Shown here in pieces: positions 47,541-55,856 of a DNA stretch of 64,000 nt; the first letter of the stretch is position 1; each line of letters opens with the position of its first letter. A program made the position numbers and the translations under genes. The DNA is from Fischerella thermalis PCC 7521 (GTDB lineage: Bacteria > Cyanobacteriota > Cyanobacteriia > Cyanobacteriales > Nostocaceae): positions 19,797 to 83,796 of the forward strand of contig NZ_AJLL01000046.1 in NCBI RefSeq assembly GCF_000317225.1, read 5' to 3'. The notes beneath the pieces are model-generated. The model made no database searches and was not told where the DNA came from. It worked only from the letters and a program-made list of their open reading frames with translations.

Positions 47541-47885
47541 AGCAAATTCGTAAATTATTGATTATGGCAAAGCATGATCATTGTAGGTTATTCCAGGAGG
47601 CTCAGTTGGCAGGAGGCAGTGCCGATGAAATGTTTTCACGAGCTTTGTCATGAAAAACCTCACCCTCAAAAGATCTCCCGCCCAGAACTAAAGTTCCGGG
47701 CTAATAGCAAAAGTCCACTCAAATGGACTGAATTTCTTATCCAGTTCTCTGTTTAGAGGATTTTTGCTATAAGACTCCCAATTTATTATTAGCTGGGAGC
47801 GATATTTTCAATTGTCATCTAACTCTAACAGTGCATGACAATTGTTTATTTGTGACGCTAATTGCGGCTAGCATCTTACTTTAAA
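47541..47885. other. gltX upstream region with three hairpins
   Basis: No gene is seen. Three inverted repeats follow one another: cccagaac/gttccggg at 47681-47700, a nested pair at 47704-47770, and ctccca/tgggag around 47775-47799. They lie between tRNA-Asp and gltX, so they could process or end the tRNA transcript. Confidence 0.55.
47704..47770. repeat. Nested inverted repeat
   Basis: Outer arms atagcaaaagtcc (47704-47716) and ggatttttgctat (47758-47770) pair over 12 of 13 positions. Inside the left arm a second hairpin, agtcca (47712-47717) and tggact (47724-47729), competes with the outer pairing. The structure is consistent with a palindromic mobile repeat or a switchable RNA structure. 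Confidence 0.6.
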
Positions 47886-47959
47886 CGGGACTGACGGGGC
47901 TCGAACCCGCAACTTCCGCCGTGACAGGGCGGTGCTCTAACCAATTGAACTACAGTCCC
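47886..47959 (-). tRNA. trnD: tRNA-Asp (GTC)
   Basis: The minus strand folds as a complete tRNA: acceptor GGGACTG/CAGTCCC, D-arm with AGTTCAATTGGTTAGAGC, anticodon stem CCGCC/GGCGG with loop CTGTCAC giving anticodon GTC, and T-arm GCGGGTTCGAGCCCCGT, with discriminator G as required for Asp. The 3' CCA is not encoded. Length is 74 nt. Confidence 0.97.
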
Positions 47960-48345
47960 TTGATTTGCAACTTTTTAATTATCCCTAATACGTTTGAAAT
48001 TGTCAAGCTTTTTTTTGAAAAAGTCCAGGGTCAAACTATTTTAGATTTTGGATTGGCTCCACATATAAATCCAGTGGCTTGTACCATTGAGGAATCATCG
48101 TCAAATTTCTTGAATTTTAAACGCTACACCAATACAGAGCGATCGCGTACCCGCACTTATATAATTTCCCAACTGACTGAAAAGATACGGCTGGAAACCC
48201 CAACTACAAAACTTCTCTTTGGACGCTACATGGGGGAAACCCCCATAGACGAGGCAGTGAGTGGCTCTACTTCCCGCAACGGTAGGGTGGTGAAAGCGAT
48301 CGCTCTTTTGCCCTAGAGTAACTAAGAGCGATCGCCCCTAACTAC
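47960..48345. other. Gene-free stretch upstream of tRNA-Asp
   Basis: 48038-48108 is copy 2 of dispersed repeat B. 48227-48247 holds the palindrome atgggggaaacccccat. The open frame that crosses this stretch also runs through the tRNA and is not a gene. HIP1 sites occur at 48139 and 48296. Confidence 0.5.
48038..48108. repeat. Dispersed repeat, family B copy 2
   Basis: It shares the first 26 bases with 14723-14748 exactly and the later ggcttgtaccat. The centre here reads tataaatccagt instead of the palindrome of copy 1. It is non-coding and intergenic. Confidence 0.65.
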
Positions 48346-49077
48346 CTACAAATACAACTTTAGTATCTCTGCTTGTGTTTCTGTATTTACACGCAGCAAT
48401 GCCCGATTAACTGCACTTAATATTGCCAATATCGAAGCTGTGACAATATTGGAATGAATACCTACACCGTGCAATAAACCCTGGAACAAATCACCTGCAA
48501 TTTCAACATAGGCGATCGCATCTGCGTTACTACCACCATTGCGCGATCGCTCTTCGTAATGATGAATTTGCACATCTAACTTTGTGCTGTGGTGTGGGTT
48601 CCAGACATCTAAAACAGCATTGCAGATTTCTTGAGCAAAGTCTAATTCTGTGGCTGTAAAGATTTCGGGTGAATATTGAAATTGCCAGTTTATATCTGGT
48701 TGTTCTGCTGCCAATTCTGTAAATAGTTTTGCTGCTGAAACAGCCAAATTAATTGTTCCCAGACGATCTAAACCAAAAACAACGCGACGAAATACAACAG
48801 AAGTGGCATTATACAAATGCACGATCGCTCGTTTTGCTCCTTTTAAAACTTGGATAGTAACATCATCAGGAATTAATTCCTGTTCTATCAAATATCGAAC
48901 AAAATCAAATTCAGTTTGTGAAGCGGAAGGAAAAGCGACTTCTATTTCTTTACAACCAATGCTCACCAAAAGCTCAAACAGACGTAACTTGCGCTGAATA
49001 TTCATCGGTTCAATCAACGCCTGGTTCCCATCTCTTAAATCAGTAGACCTCTTGCACGAATAATAGACCTCTTGCAC
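48346..49077 (-). pseudogene. leuA: 2-isopropylmalate synthase (leuA) relic with in-frame deletions
   Basis: Residues 12-78 match the early part of class I LeuA ([42 protein letters not shown]). Next come [15 protein letters not shown] and [25 protein letters not shown], with about 15 residues missing at the first join. After residue 162 the sequence jumps to the C-terminal regulatory domain ([20 protein letters not shown]), so a few hundred residues are lost, including the HxH metal motif. The start codon GTG and first 11 codons come from a 20-bp tandem repeat. Catalysis is impossible, yet no stop interrupts 243 codons. LeuA makes the first committed step of leucine synthesis; another copy must exist elsewhere. 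Confidence 0.75.
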
Positions 49078-49083
49078 GAATAA
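49044..49083. repeat. 20-bp perfect tandem duplication
   Basis: tagacctcttgcacgaataa occurs twice head to tail (49044-49063, 49064-49083). The word tagacctcttgca resembles ends of insertion sequences in Nostocales, so this may be a double IS scar. It replaces the N-terminal coding part of the leuA relic and supplies its apparent start codon. Confidence 0.8.
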
Positions 49084-49087
49084 CGGT

Positions 49088-49122
49088 AGAGACGTGCGAA
49101 TATTTCGCTAAAGCACATCTCT
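49088..49122. repeat. Inverted repeat agagacgtgc
   Basis: agagacgtgc (49088-49097) and gcacatctct (49113-49122) pair with one G-U. The gtagagacg word is the same module found in other repeats of the window (12300, 19855). It lies between minE and the leuA relic. Confidence 0.5.
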
Positions 49123-49309
49123 ATTAGCTAAGGTCGTCATTGGTCATTTGTCCAAAGTCATTGGTCAAAGTTTCAATAGCGTTTACGTTTCATAGTTATA
49201 CCGTCCTACTTATGAACAAATTAATTTATTGTGCGTTACAGCTTGGCTATAACACACCTTAAATTTAACTAATATTTTTTGATGGACTACTTAATAAAAA
49301 TGCAAATAA

Positions 49310-49639
49310 CTAGGTAATTTCACTACTTTCCAATTCATTCTTTTCTTTATTCTCATTATTTTCTATAGTTTCAGATTCTTTAACCCGACGTATAGGGACA
49401 TTGGCGATTAAAGCACTTGTTCGCTGATTACTTTCTAAAGAAAACTCTAAACCCTCCGTTTCGATTTCTACATAACGGCAAACAATTTCTAAAATTTCTT
49501 GCCGCATTTTTTCTATCATCTGGGGGCTTAAGTCAGCGCGATCGTGAGCAATTACTAATTGCAGGCGACGTTTAACTTGATTGCGACTGTTAACGTCAGA
49601 ATTACGAGTAAATAATCGTTCTAGAAGTTCAATGATCAT
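49310..49639 (-). CDS. minE: Cell division topological specificity factor MinE
   Basis: MinE displaces MinC from MinD and drives the pole-to-pole Min oscillation. The 109-residue protein starts with the membrane-targeting and anti-MinCD helix ([60 protein letters not shown]) and has the topological specificity beta strand ([21 protein letters not shown]). The Glu/Asn-rich tail after residue 90 is variable. It is the last gene of minC-minD-minE, 30 bases after minD. Confidence 0.95.
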   Translation of the reverse strand: MIIELLERLFTRNSDVNSRNQVKRRLQLVIAHDRADLSPQMIEKMRQEILEIVCRYVEIETEGLEFSLESNQRTSALIANVPIRRVKESETIENNENKEKNELESSEIT

Positions 49640-49669
49640 TGCTGCTAGGTATGGACAGATGGGGAAATA

Positions 49670-50476
49670 TCAAATTATTTTTGTCCACAACAATCTTCTA
49701 AGACGAGAGAAGATGCTGTCGCCGGGTGAGTCGAGTTCAAGAAAATCGACCGTTTCACCTTCCAATCTGCGAGCAATGTTATCAAAGGCTGTAGCCGCTA
49801 AAGAGGGAGTTTCTGCTAATACTAAAGGTTCGCCGCGATTGGTAGAGACGATAACGCGCTCATCATCCGGAATGACCCCAATCAGAGGAATTGCCAGAAG
49901 TTCCTGAACATCCTGCACAGACATCATATCATTTGCCCGTACCATTGCGGGTTTGATCCGATTAATTATTAAATGAATGCGCTTGACACCTTGTGCTTCT
50001 AATAACCCGACGACGCGATCCGCGTCTCGGACAGAAGCAATTTCTGGTGTGGTAACAATTAATGCTTCTTTGGCTGGGGCGATCGCATTTTTAAACCCCA
50101 TTTCAATACCTGCGGGGCTATCAATAATCACATATTGATACTTCTGTGCCAGTGCATTCACCAGTAACTTCATCTGGTCAGGGGTGACTGCATCTTTGCT
50201 ACGGTTCTGCGCTGCTGGTAACAAGACCAAATTTGGTTGGCGCTTATCTTTGACCAATGCTTGTTCCAGGCGACACTCCCTAGCTAAAACTTCCACCGCC
50301 GTATAAACGATGCGATTTTCTAATCCTAGCAACAAATCTAAATTTCTCAAGCCAAAATCTGCATCAACTAATGCTACTTGACGCCCGATTTTTGCTAAAG
50401 CCATGCCTAAATTGGCTGTACAAGTGGTTTTACCCACGCCTCCTTTACCGGAGCTAATCACAATAATGCGAGTCAT
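49670..50476 (-). CDS. minD: Septum site-determining ATPase MinD
   Basis: MinD is the membrane-bound P-loop ATPase that recruits MinC and MinE. The 268-residue protein has the deviant Walker A ISSGKGGVGKTT (6-17), switch I/II segments VDADFGLRNLD and IDSPAGIE, and a C-terminal amphipathic membrane-targeting helix (SIFSRLRRLLW). The ATG at 50476 (MTRIIVISSGKGG) fits family length; the frame extends 14 codons further upstream without similarity. minC ends 49 bases upstream. Confidence 0.97.
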   Translation of the reverse strand: MTRIIVISSGKGGVGKTTCTANLGMALAKIGRQVALVDADFGLRNLDLLLGLENRIVYTAVEVLARECRLEQALVKDKRQPNLVLLPAAQNRSKDAVTPDQMKLLVNALAQKYQYVIIDSPAGIEMGFKNAIAPAKEALIVTTPEIASVRDADRVVGLLEAQGVKRIHLIINRIKPAMVRANDMMSVQDVQELLAIPLIGVIPDDERVIVSTNRGEPLVLAETPSLAATAFDNIARRLEGETVDFLELDSPGDSIFSRLRRLLWTKII

Positions 50477-50525
50477 GACAAAAACGCGCTCGATGATGTT
50501 TCTGTAAATATATAACAATAGAGCT

Positions 50526-51602
50526 TTATGGCTCTTGGTTCATCCTATTAAATTGGGTCTTAGAAAAATCACTAGCCCTACCGATGCGAATTCCTTGATG
50601 TGTAACATATGCTACCTCAGGATAAAATTGCATCGGTAATTTTTCTGGCGCTCTAGCAACAGCATCTGCGATCCGCAACTGGGTTGGTTCCATTTGCAAG
50701 GCCATAATCAGACACTCACGATTACCTCTAGCACCAGCATGAGCAACTCCTCGGAGACGACCCCAAACGAGAATATCACCATCTGCAACTACGATACCAC
50801 CTGGATTTACATCTCCTAAAATAATTACGCTACCAGGATGGCGAATTTCTACACCAGAACGCACCGTCATTTCTAAATAGAGGGCTTCTTTCGAGGATTT
50901 TTTGCTGACTTTGGATTTAGAAGCTAGGATATTTTCTCGTTGTATTTGTTCAACAGAGTAACCAGCCGCAGCTGCGGCGATCGCAGTTTGGCGACGACTA
51001 GTAGCAACAGATTTCAGTTGCATTTGCACTTCACTCAAAGTTTCCGCAAGCTGTTGCAGCTGTCTTGCATCTAAAAGGCGATCACCTGCTACCAAATGCA
51101 CAGGAGTATCAGGTGCAGTGAAGCGATCGCTACCATTGAGTCTGAGCTTTAGCTGTTGCCAAATTTCATTCCAATTGCGTTCCGAAGCAGATAGCTGTGA
51201 TTCTGTGGGCAGAATTAATAAAAATCTTCCCTCCTCTGTTTTCATTTGAACTTGGATATTTTTACTGACCCCATTTTCTGGTGGAGGTGATTTAGGGGAT
51301 TCTTGATCCACAAGGTCAACAGGCAATTCTGCATCCACAACCGTATCAGACTCTACATTAGCAACAGCAGAATTTGATTCTGATGCAGTAAGAACAGAAT
51401 TGGACTTTAAATACAGTAGAACAGAATTGATCTCCGCTTCTGGAAGTATAGAAGTTGACTCCGTATCAGCAGCGACAACAGATTTTATCTCTGTATCAGC
51501 AACAGTAAACTTTACCTCTACATCACAAAGGCTGGAGATTGATTCTGTATCATCAACAGCAGAATTTGACTTGAGATTGGGGATAGCAGAATCAGAAGTC
51601 AT
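50526..51602 (-). CDS. minC: Septum site-determining protein MinC with repetitive N-terminal extension
   Basis: MinC blocks FtsZ assembly away from midcell. The C-terminal beta-helix domain is clear: VRSGVEIRHPGSVIILGDVNPGGIVVADGDILVWGRLRGVAHAGARGNRECLIMALQMEPTQLRIA (about 242-310). The N-terminal FtsZ-inhibiting domain spans about 118-205 (MKTEEGRFLLILPTE, WQQLKLRLNGSDRF, LVAGDRLLDARQLQQLAETL). Ahead of it lie about 100 residues of acidic nine-residue repeats (ADTESTSIL, PEAEINSVL, LYLKSNSVL and so on), which make the protein 358 residues long. Cyanobacterial MinC often has a variable N-terminal extension. It heads minCDE. Confidence 0.93.
   Translation of the reverse strand: MTSDSAIPNLKSNSAVDDTESISSLCDVEVKFTVADTEIKSVVAADTESTSILPEAEINSVLLYLKSNSVLTASESNSAVANVESDTVVDAELPVDLVDQESPKSPPPENGVSKNIQVQMKTEEGRFLLILPTESQLSASERNWNEIWQQLKLRLNGSDRFTAPDTPVHLVAGDRLLDARQLQQLAETLSEVQMQLKSVATSRRQTAIAAAAAGYSVEQIQRENILASKSKVSKKSSKEALYLEMTVRSGVEIRHPGSVIILGDVNPGGIVVADGDILVWGRLRGVAHAGARGNRECLIMALQMEPTQLRIADAVARAPEKLPMQFYPEVAYVTHQGIRIGRASDFSKTQFNRMNQEP
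51309..51581 (-). repeat. 27-bp degenerate minisatellite encoding nine-residue repeats in MinC
   Basis: About ten consecutive units of nine residues, with a common pattern x-x-[TVL]-[EK]-[SI]-[NST]-S-[VI]-[VL], are encoded by 27-bp units containing acagaattt/gactctg-like words (for example around 51355-51440). The units have drifted at DNA level but keep spacing, pointing to past tandem duplication. Confidence 0.65.
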
Positions 51603-52152
51603 GCAGCATTAGCCTAAAGAGAGAAACTGAGCAATTACCAATATTAAATTATTTGTCTTTGATACTGCCTTCTCGAAAGTTCACATTATGAAACAGACGT
51701 GAGGCAGAAGGAATTCTTTTCTTGGAAAACTCACGTTAGTAATAGATGTTTACCCTGGCTTGGTATAAGAATTTAGCACAAATTATTCCCAAATGTTGGC
51801 AGCTATATTAACAACAAACCTTTTGGGTAGAATGCAGATGACTGAATTTTTTTAGTATAAATTTTTTATAAAACCTTCAGTATTGCTGCTTTTCTTCAGT
51901 CAGTTTGCAATCAAACTTCCGAAATCACTTATTTTTCAACAACAAAGTATAAAATTGTACATTTATTCCAATATACTGTGTAAATTTATTTAACAATAGC
52001 CTCTTGTTTCTCCGATGAAATACGAACTTAGACAAAGTATGATGGTAATTTTTATTTTGTGGGTTGCATTAGCAGTTCTCTTTTCATCCAAATTCCAATA
52101 ATATTAAGTTCCTCGTTTAGAAGGATTTTTTGTCCAACAAGGATCATAAGTA
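51603..52152. other. Divergent region between minC and the protease gene
   Basis: This 550-base A/T-rich stretch has no large gene. It contains one short membrane-peptide frame at 52015-52101. caaacagacgtgaggcagaaggaattc at 51690-51716 looks STRR-like. No clear promoter was picked. Confidence 0.45.
52015..52101 (+). CDS. Possible 28-residue single-span membrane peptide
   Basis: An ATG at 52015 opens MKYELRQSMMVIFILWVALAVLFSSKFQ. The middle (residues 9-25) is a clean membrane helix with charged ends on both sides, the layout of small membrane subunits in cyanobacteria. It matches none of the small photosystem or cytochrome b6f subunits I know. There is no purine-rich ribosome-binding site. 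It lies 51 bases upstream of the secreted protease gene on the same strand. Expression is uncertain. Confidence 0.25.
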   Translation: MKYELRQSMMVIFILWVALAVLFSSKFQ

Positions 52153-53568
52153 ATGAAATTAGGTTTAACAATCCATTCGTGTTTATTATACTTTTTCTGT
52201 TTTTCATATTTATCTATACCCCTTGTCAGCTCTAAAACGTTGATAGCTCCTGCTCATGCTCAGATTAGCCCTTCTGCTAATGGTTTTGAACAAACCAAAA
52301 CTCCAGACTTTGATAACCTAATTTCTAAAGCAAACAAATACGGTACTGTCAGAGTCATCATTGGTTTAAGAACAAATTTTATACCTGAGGGCAGGCTAGC
52401 AACTGGTTTAGTTCAGAGTCAAAGAACAGCGATCGCCCAAACACAAAATGTCATCTTGAGCAAGCTTTCAACTTACAAACCCACTGTAATCACCAAGTTT
52501 CAGACGATTCCCTACTTTGCTGCTAAGCTCAACGCTCGAGCTTTGACGGCTCTTCAATCCGACCCAAATATCATCAGTATTCAAGAGGACATAGCTGTAC
52601 CAGCGACGCTGACAGAAAGTATTCCTGTGGTTAAAGCTAATGGCTCTTGGGAAAGTGGGTTTACGGGTGCAGGGCAAACAGTTGCCATCTTAGATACAGG
52701 TGTAGACTCTAGCCATCCTTTTTTAGCAGGCAAGGTAGTTTCAGAGGCCTGTTATTCTACAACTGATTCAACCTACCAAAGTACAAGCTTATGCCCGAAT
52801 GGATCGCTTCAACAGGTGGGTACTGGCTCCGCAGTTAATTGTACCACTACCATTGCTGATTGCAATCATGGCACCCATGTGGCTGGGATCGCTGCGGGTA
52901 ATGGTCCTAACTTTTCTGGGGTTGCCAGAGACGCTAAGATCATTGCGATTCAAATCTTCTCTAGATTTAATTCTACTAACCAGTGCTATCCACTTCCAGC
53001 GCCCTGTATTTTGAGTTACGCCAGTGATCAAATACGAGCTCTAGAACAGGTTTATAACCTCCGTTCCAGTTTCTCAATTGCAGCAGCTAATATGAGTTTG
53101 GGAGGGGGTAACTACACGACTAATTGTGATGCTAGCTATGGAAACCTCAAGGCAATTATAGATAACCTCCGCTCTGTTGGTATAGCTACTGTCATTGCTG
53201 CTGGAAATGAGAGCAGCATTAACGGACTGAGTTTCCCTGCGTGCATCTCGTCAGCAATTAGTGTCGGTTCTACCAAAGACGGTAGTTCTGGCGGTAATGC
53301 TGATGAAGTATCGAGTTTTTCTAACAGTGCTTCATTTCTATCTCTTCTCGCTCCAGGAGAGGTAATCTACTCCTCAATTCCTGGTGGTAATTACGCTAAC
53401 TTCTACGGAACTTCAATGGCAGCTCCCCATGTCACAGGAGCTTGGGCTATTTTTAAACAGAGGAACCCATCAGCTAGCGTTGCGGACACTCTTGCAAATT
53501 TTCAAAACACAGGCATCCCTGTAACTGATCCTAGAAATGGTATCCAAAAATCGCGTATCCGTCTCTGA
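52153..53568 (+). CDS. Secreted subtilisin-like (S8) serine protease
   Basis: The 471-residue protein has a signal peptide (about 1-36, ending APAHAQ), an inhibitor-I9-like propeptide (about 60-150, with VRVIIGLRTNF and IISIQEDI) and an S8 peptidase domain with the complete triad: Asp181 in AILDTGVD, His239 in NHGTHVAG and Ser421 in GTSMAAPH; the oxyanion Asn is in AAGNES. Extra Cys residues (200, 214, 230, 237, 278, 285) suggest extracellular disulfides. It should act outside the cytoplasm. It is transcribed alone. Confidence 0.95.
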   Translation: MKLGLTIHSCLLYFFCFSYLSIPLVSSKTLIAPAHAQISPSANGFEQTKTPDFDNLISKANKYGTVRVIIGLRTNFIPEGRLATGLVQSQRTAIAQTQNVILSKLSTYKPTVITKFQTIPYFAAKLNARALTALQSDPNIISIQEDIAVPATLTESIPVVKANGSWESGFTGAGQTVAILDTGVDSSHPFLAGKVVSEACYSTTDSTYQSTSLCPNGSLQQVGTGSAVNCTTTIADCNHGTHVAGIAAGNGPNFSGVARDAKIIAIQIFSRFNSTNQCYPLPAPCILSYASDQIRALEQVYNLRSSFSIAAANMSLGGGNYTTNCDASYGNLKAIIDNLRSVGIATVIAAGNESSINGLSFPACISSAISVGSTKDGSSGGNADEVSSFSNSASFLSLLAPGEVIYSSIPGGNYANFYGTSMAAPHVTGAWAIFKQRNPSASVADTLANFQNTGIPVTDPRNGIQKSRIRL

Positions 53569-53636
53569 AAAGAGGGACCGGGGATCGGAAATTGGGCATT
53601 TTCCCCTTGTCTCCTTTATCTTCCTTCCCTTGTTCC

Positions 53637-54983
53637 TTACTTAATTTTATGACTCAGCCGTTGATATACAGTCGCCAAGCCATGAGCATCACCGACGTTA
53701 CCTGGAAATAGTACCACTGGTAAATTCGGAAATTGCGGATGGTCAGCTGGAGTCCGCACCATTGAACAACCTGGTAGGATTTGACCAAGCAACCGGGCAG
53801 AAGTCAAGGCTAACCCTGTACTCAAGACATCATTAGAAGTTATACCACCTTTACTGATTAAAAATCCTAAATCTGCTGGCAAACCTCGTACAACGTCCAT
53901 CAATAAACGGGAAACCTTAGCCCCAAATTGTAAGCGTGTATTCACATCTTTAAAAGTAAGTTCTTGGCGACTGGTGTAAACTACTGGTGTTTTGCCAGCT
54001 ACATGAGCAGTGCGAACACTTTCGAGGACTTCGGTTAACAATGTGTCACATTGATCCACATCATCTAACAAACGCGCCACATCAACTTCAACTCCGAATG
54101 TACCTTCTACTTGTAGCAGTGCTTCTAACTGCTGAGTAGTCTTTTTGACATGAGAACCCACAATCACTGCTCCTGGCTTACCATTGCGTACATACTCAGC
54201 CATATTTTCTGGAGCGATCGCTTGCCCAGGTAAGGCAGCCAAAGCTGTTAAGATACTAGCAGCACTGCGAAATAAAAAGCGTTTTCCTTGACTGACTGCC
54301 AATAACACATCTTGGGCAAAACGATCTAAATCCGCTTGAGTTTCTCCATCGACAACACAGCACTGATTACCACTCAGGCTCATCAAGGCTTCTAAGCATC
54401 CATTACGGATATCTGCAAGTAAAAATCTTTTCACAGAGTCTGCCTTGATTCGCCCTTGTGTTTTTTCTTCCACATACTTAGGTAAGTAACTGTGATGGTA
54501 GCCAAACACAGAATCACGAGCGAATTCTGTTTCATGAACAGGTTTAGGAACACCATCAACAATTAGATAATGTATGCTGTCGCGGGTGATACGTCCACCT
54601 TCAAAAAATGCTGGTACAAGAAAGTGAGCATCAAAAGGACCGAGTTCTTGGGCAATAACATCGGTTTCTATCGGGTAGTGTCCCCGCAAAGTCGAGTCAG
54701 AACGACTGACAATGAGAAATCCCTCCCTATCCCCTGCTTGCGAGGGTGGGAGGGTAGTTGCTAAAGCTGCTTGCAAATTCTGACAAACTTCCCTGGTGAC
54801 AGATGCAGCCGACTCAGGTGGTAAGGCTCTTGTATTTGTTAATACAAAGAAAATTGGTGCATCGTCTTGCAATCCCAGACGTAGAGTGTCCACATCCCAA
54901 CGCATTAGCAGCAAACAACTGTGGACTGTTTGCGAACCAGTTGGATCATCATCAAGGACGATTATTTTTGGTTTTATGGTCAT
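53637..54983 (-). CDS. Four-carbon acid sugar kinase family protein (DUF1537)
   Basis: The 448-residue protein matches the DUF1537 kinases (OtnK/DtnK type) that phosphorylate four-carbon acid sugars such as erythronate or threonate. Features are IIVLDDDPTGSQTVHS (3-18), SRSDSTLRGHYPIETD, GHxYLPKYVEE-like HHSYLPKYVE, and the C-terminal SKGGITSNDVLSTGL with PVVLFPGNVGD, which bind ATP. A short Pro/Gly stretch at about 77-87 (LPPSQAGDREG, DNA near 54725-54755) may be repeat-derived. A cyanobacterial substrate has not been fixed. It is 7 bases downstream of the membrane-protein gene on the same strand, so cotranscription is likely. Confidence 0.88.
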   Translation of the reverse strand: MTIKPKIIVLDDDPTGSQTVHSCLLLMRWDVDTLRLGLQDDAPIFFVLTNTRALPPESAASVTREVCQNLQAALATTLPPSQAGDREGFLIVSRSDSTLRGHYPIETDVIAQELGPFDAHFLVPAFFEGGRITRDSIHYLIVDGVPKPVHETEFARDSVFGYHHSYLPKYVEEKTQGRIKADSVKRFLLADIRNGCLEALMSLSGNQCCVVDGETQADLDRFAQDVLLAVSQGKRFLFRSAASILTALAALPGQAIAPENMAEYVRNGKPGAVIVGSHVKKTTQQLEALLQVEGTFGVEVDVARLLDDVDQCDTLLTEVLESVRTAHVAGKTPVVYTSRQELTFKDVNTRLQFGAKVSRLLMDVVRGLPADLGFLISKGGITSNDVLSTGLALTSARLLGQILPGCSMVRTPADHPQFPNLPVVLFPGNVGDAHGLATVYQRLSHKIK

Positions 54984-54990
54984 TTTTATA

Positions 54991-55656
54991 TCAAGGGAGC
55001 GACTGTTGTAATTTTCTTATCTGGCTTTGTACATCCAAGTCAATCTGCAATGACTGATTGAGAATTTGAACATATTCTCCTATTGAACTGCTAATTCGTA
55101 ATGATTGGAGATTAGCTAAATTTTTGACAAACAGTTCTTCTTGCTCAGGAAGCAGTTTTTTATTATCTCTTAATATTCGCTCGATTTTCAAAGCCCGAAC
55201 TAAATCTTCTCTTACCAATTCCAGTGCAGTGATAACAGTTTGTCTTTCATTGAAATTATTTTCGGAATTTTCAGAAACTGCTAACTGATCGAGATTATCT
55301 AACGCTTGCACAGCTGTATGAAATTTATCAACTTCATTTAAAAGAATGATCAATGACTTGGGATAGCGAAAACGTCGCCACAACCAACGCCCAACGATAA
55401 CTGCAATTGCGACAGCGATTAGTAAAACGATTCCTAAGTCAATGTTGGAACCAATCGTCAGAGTAATTAACGCATACATCAATCCGCCAATTAATAAAAC
55501 TAGCAACAGTGTTTCTCGCACTTCCTTCATCAAAAATGCAAATCGCTGCTCACGATTTGCCATCATAGAAGGTAGGAGAAAATCTTCTAGTTTGACACCA
55601 GTTAAACGTTTTAGTTCTCCCTTAGTTATTTCCAAGCCTAGTAAATCCGGTTGCAC
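54991..55656 (-). CDS. Hypothetical two-span membrane protein
   Basis: I do not recognise a named family. The 221-residue protein has a soluble N terminus (about 1-45), two close membrane spans (about 48-66 and 71-89) separated by a short turn, and a cytoplasmic helical domain (about 95-221) rich in Leu, Glu and Asn that probably forms coiled coils (ALELVREDLVRALKIERIL). Start is GTG at 55656. The stop lies 7 bases before the DUF1537 kinase start, suggesting one operon. Similar proteins are widespread in cyanobacteria as hypothetical. Confidence 0.7.
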   Translation of the reverse strand: MQPDLLGLEITKGELKRLTGVKLEDFLLPSMMANREQRFAFLMKEVRETLLLVLLIGGLMYALITLTIGSNIDLGIVLLIAVAIAVIVGRWLWRRFRYPKSLIILLNEVDKFHTAVQALDNLDQLAVSENSENNFNERQTVITALELVREDLVRALKIERILRDNKKLLPEQEELFVKNLANLQSLRISSSIGEYVQILNQSLQIDLDVQSQIRKLQQSLP

Positions 55657-55759
55657 GGCATAAATACTCCCTTACAAATGCAAGTTGTGTTTGTCGTATT
55701 TTAGTTTTAAAAGACAAACTAAATTTGCTTGTTTAAGCGATCGCCCAGGGTTTTTGGGA

Positions 55760-55850
55760 GAAACAAACACAGATACACACAGATAAACACCGATAATCTA
55801 TCTGTGTTCATCCGTGTGCATCGGTGGTCGATATACTTAAATATTATCTG
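55760..55850. repeat. CACAGATNNACAC-type repeat
   Basis: acacagatacacacagataaacaccgat and atctgtgttcatccgtgtgcatcggtgg are inverted forms of one word family, forming an imperfect hairpin at 55768-55829. The same words occur at 57310-57360. It lies just downstream of the glutamate dehydrogenase stop. Confidence 0.6.
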
Positions 55851-55856
55851 CTAAGT

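Noticed and set aside
48227..48247. Palindrome atgggggaaacccccat as a terminator
   Set aside because: There is no T-run on either side and no gene ending close by in the right direction (the leuA relic ends about 100 bases away going the other way).
47921..48316. 131-codon plus-strand frame
   Set aside because: It runs through the tRNA-Asp gene in antisense and through a dispersed repeat; composition is not protein-like.
54725..54755. Seventh in-frame repeat insert in the DUF1537 kinase
   Set aside because: The Pro/Gly stretch is only about ten residues long and its DNA matches no repeat module exactly, so normal loop variation cannot be excluded.
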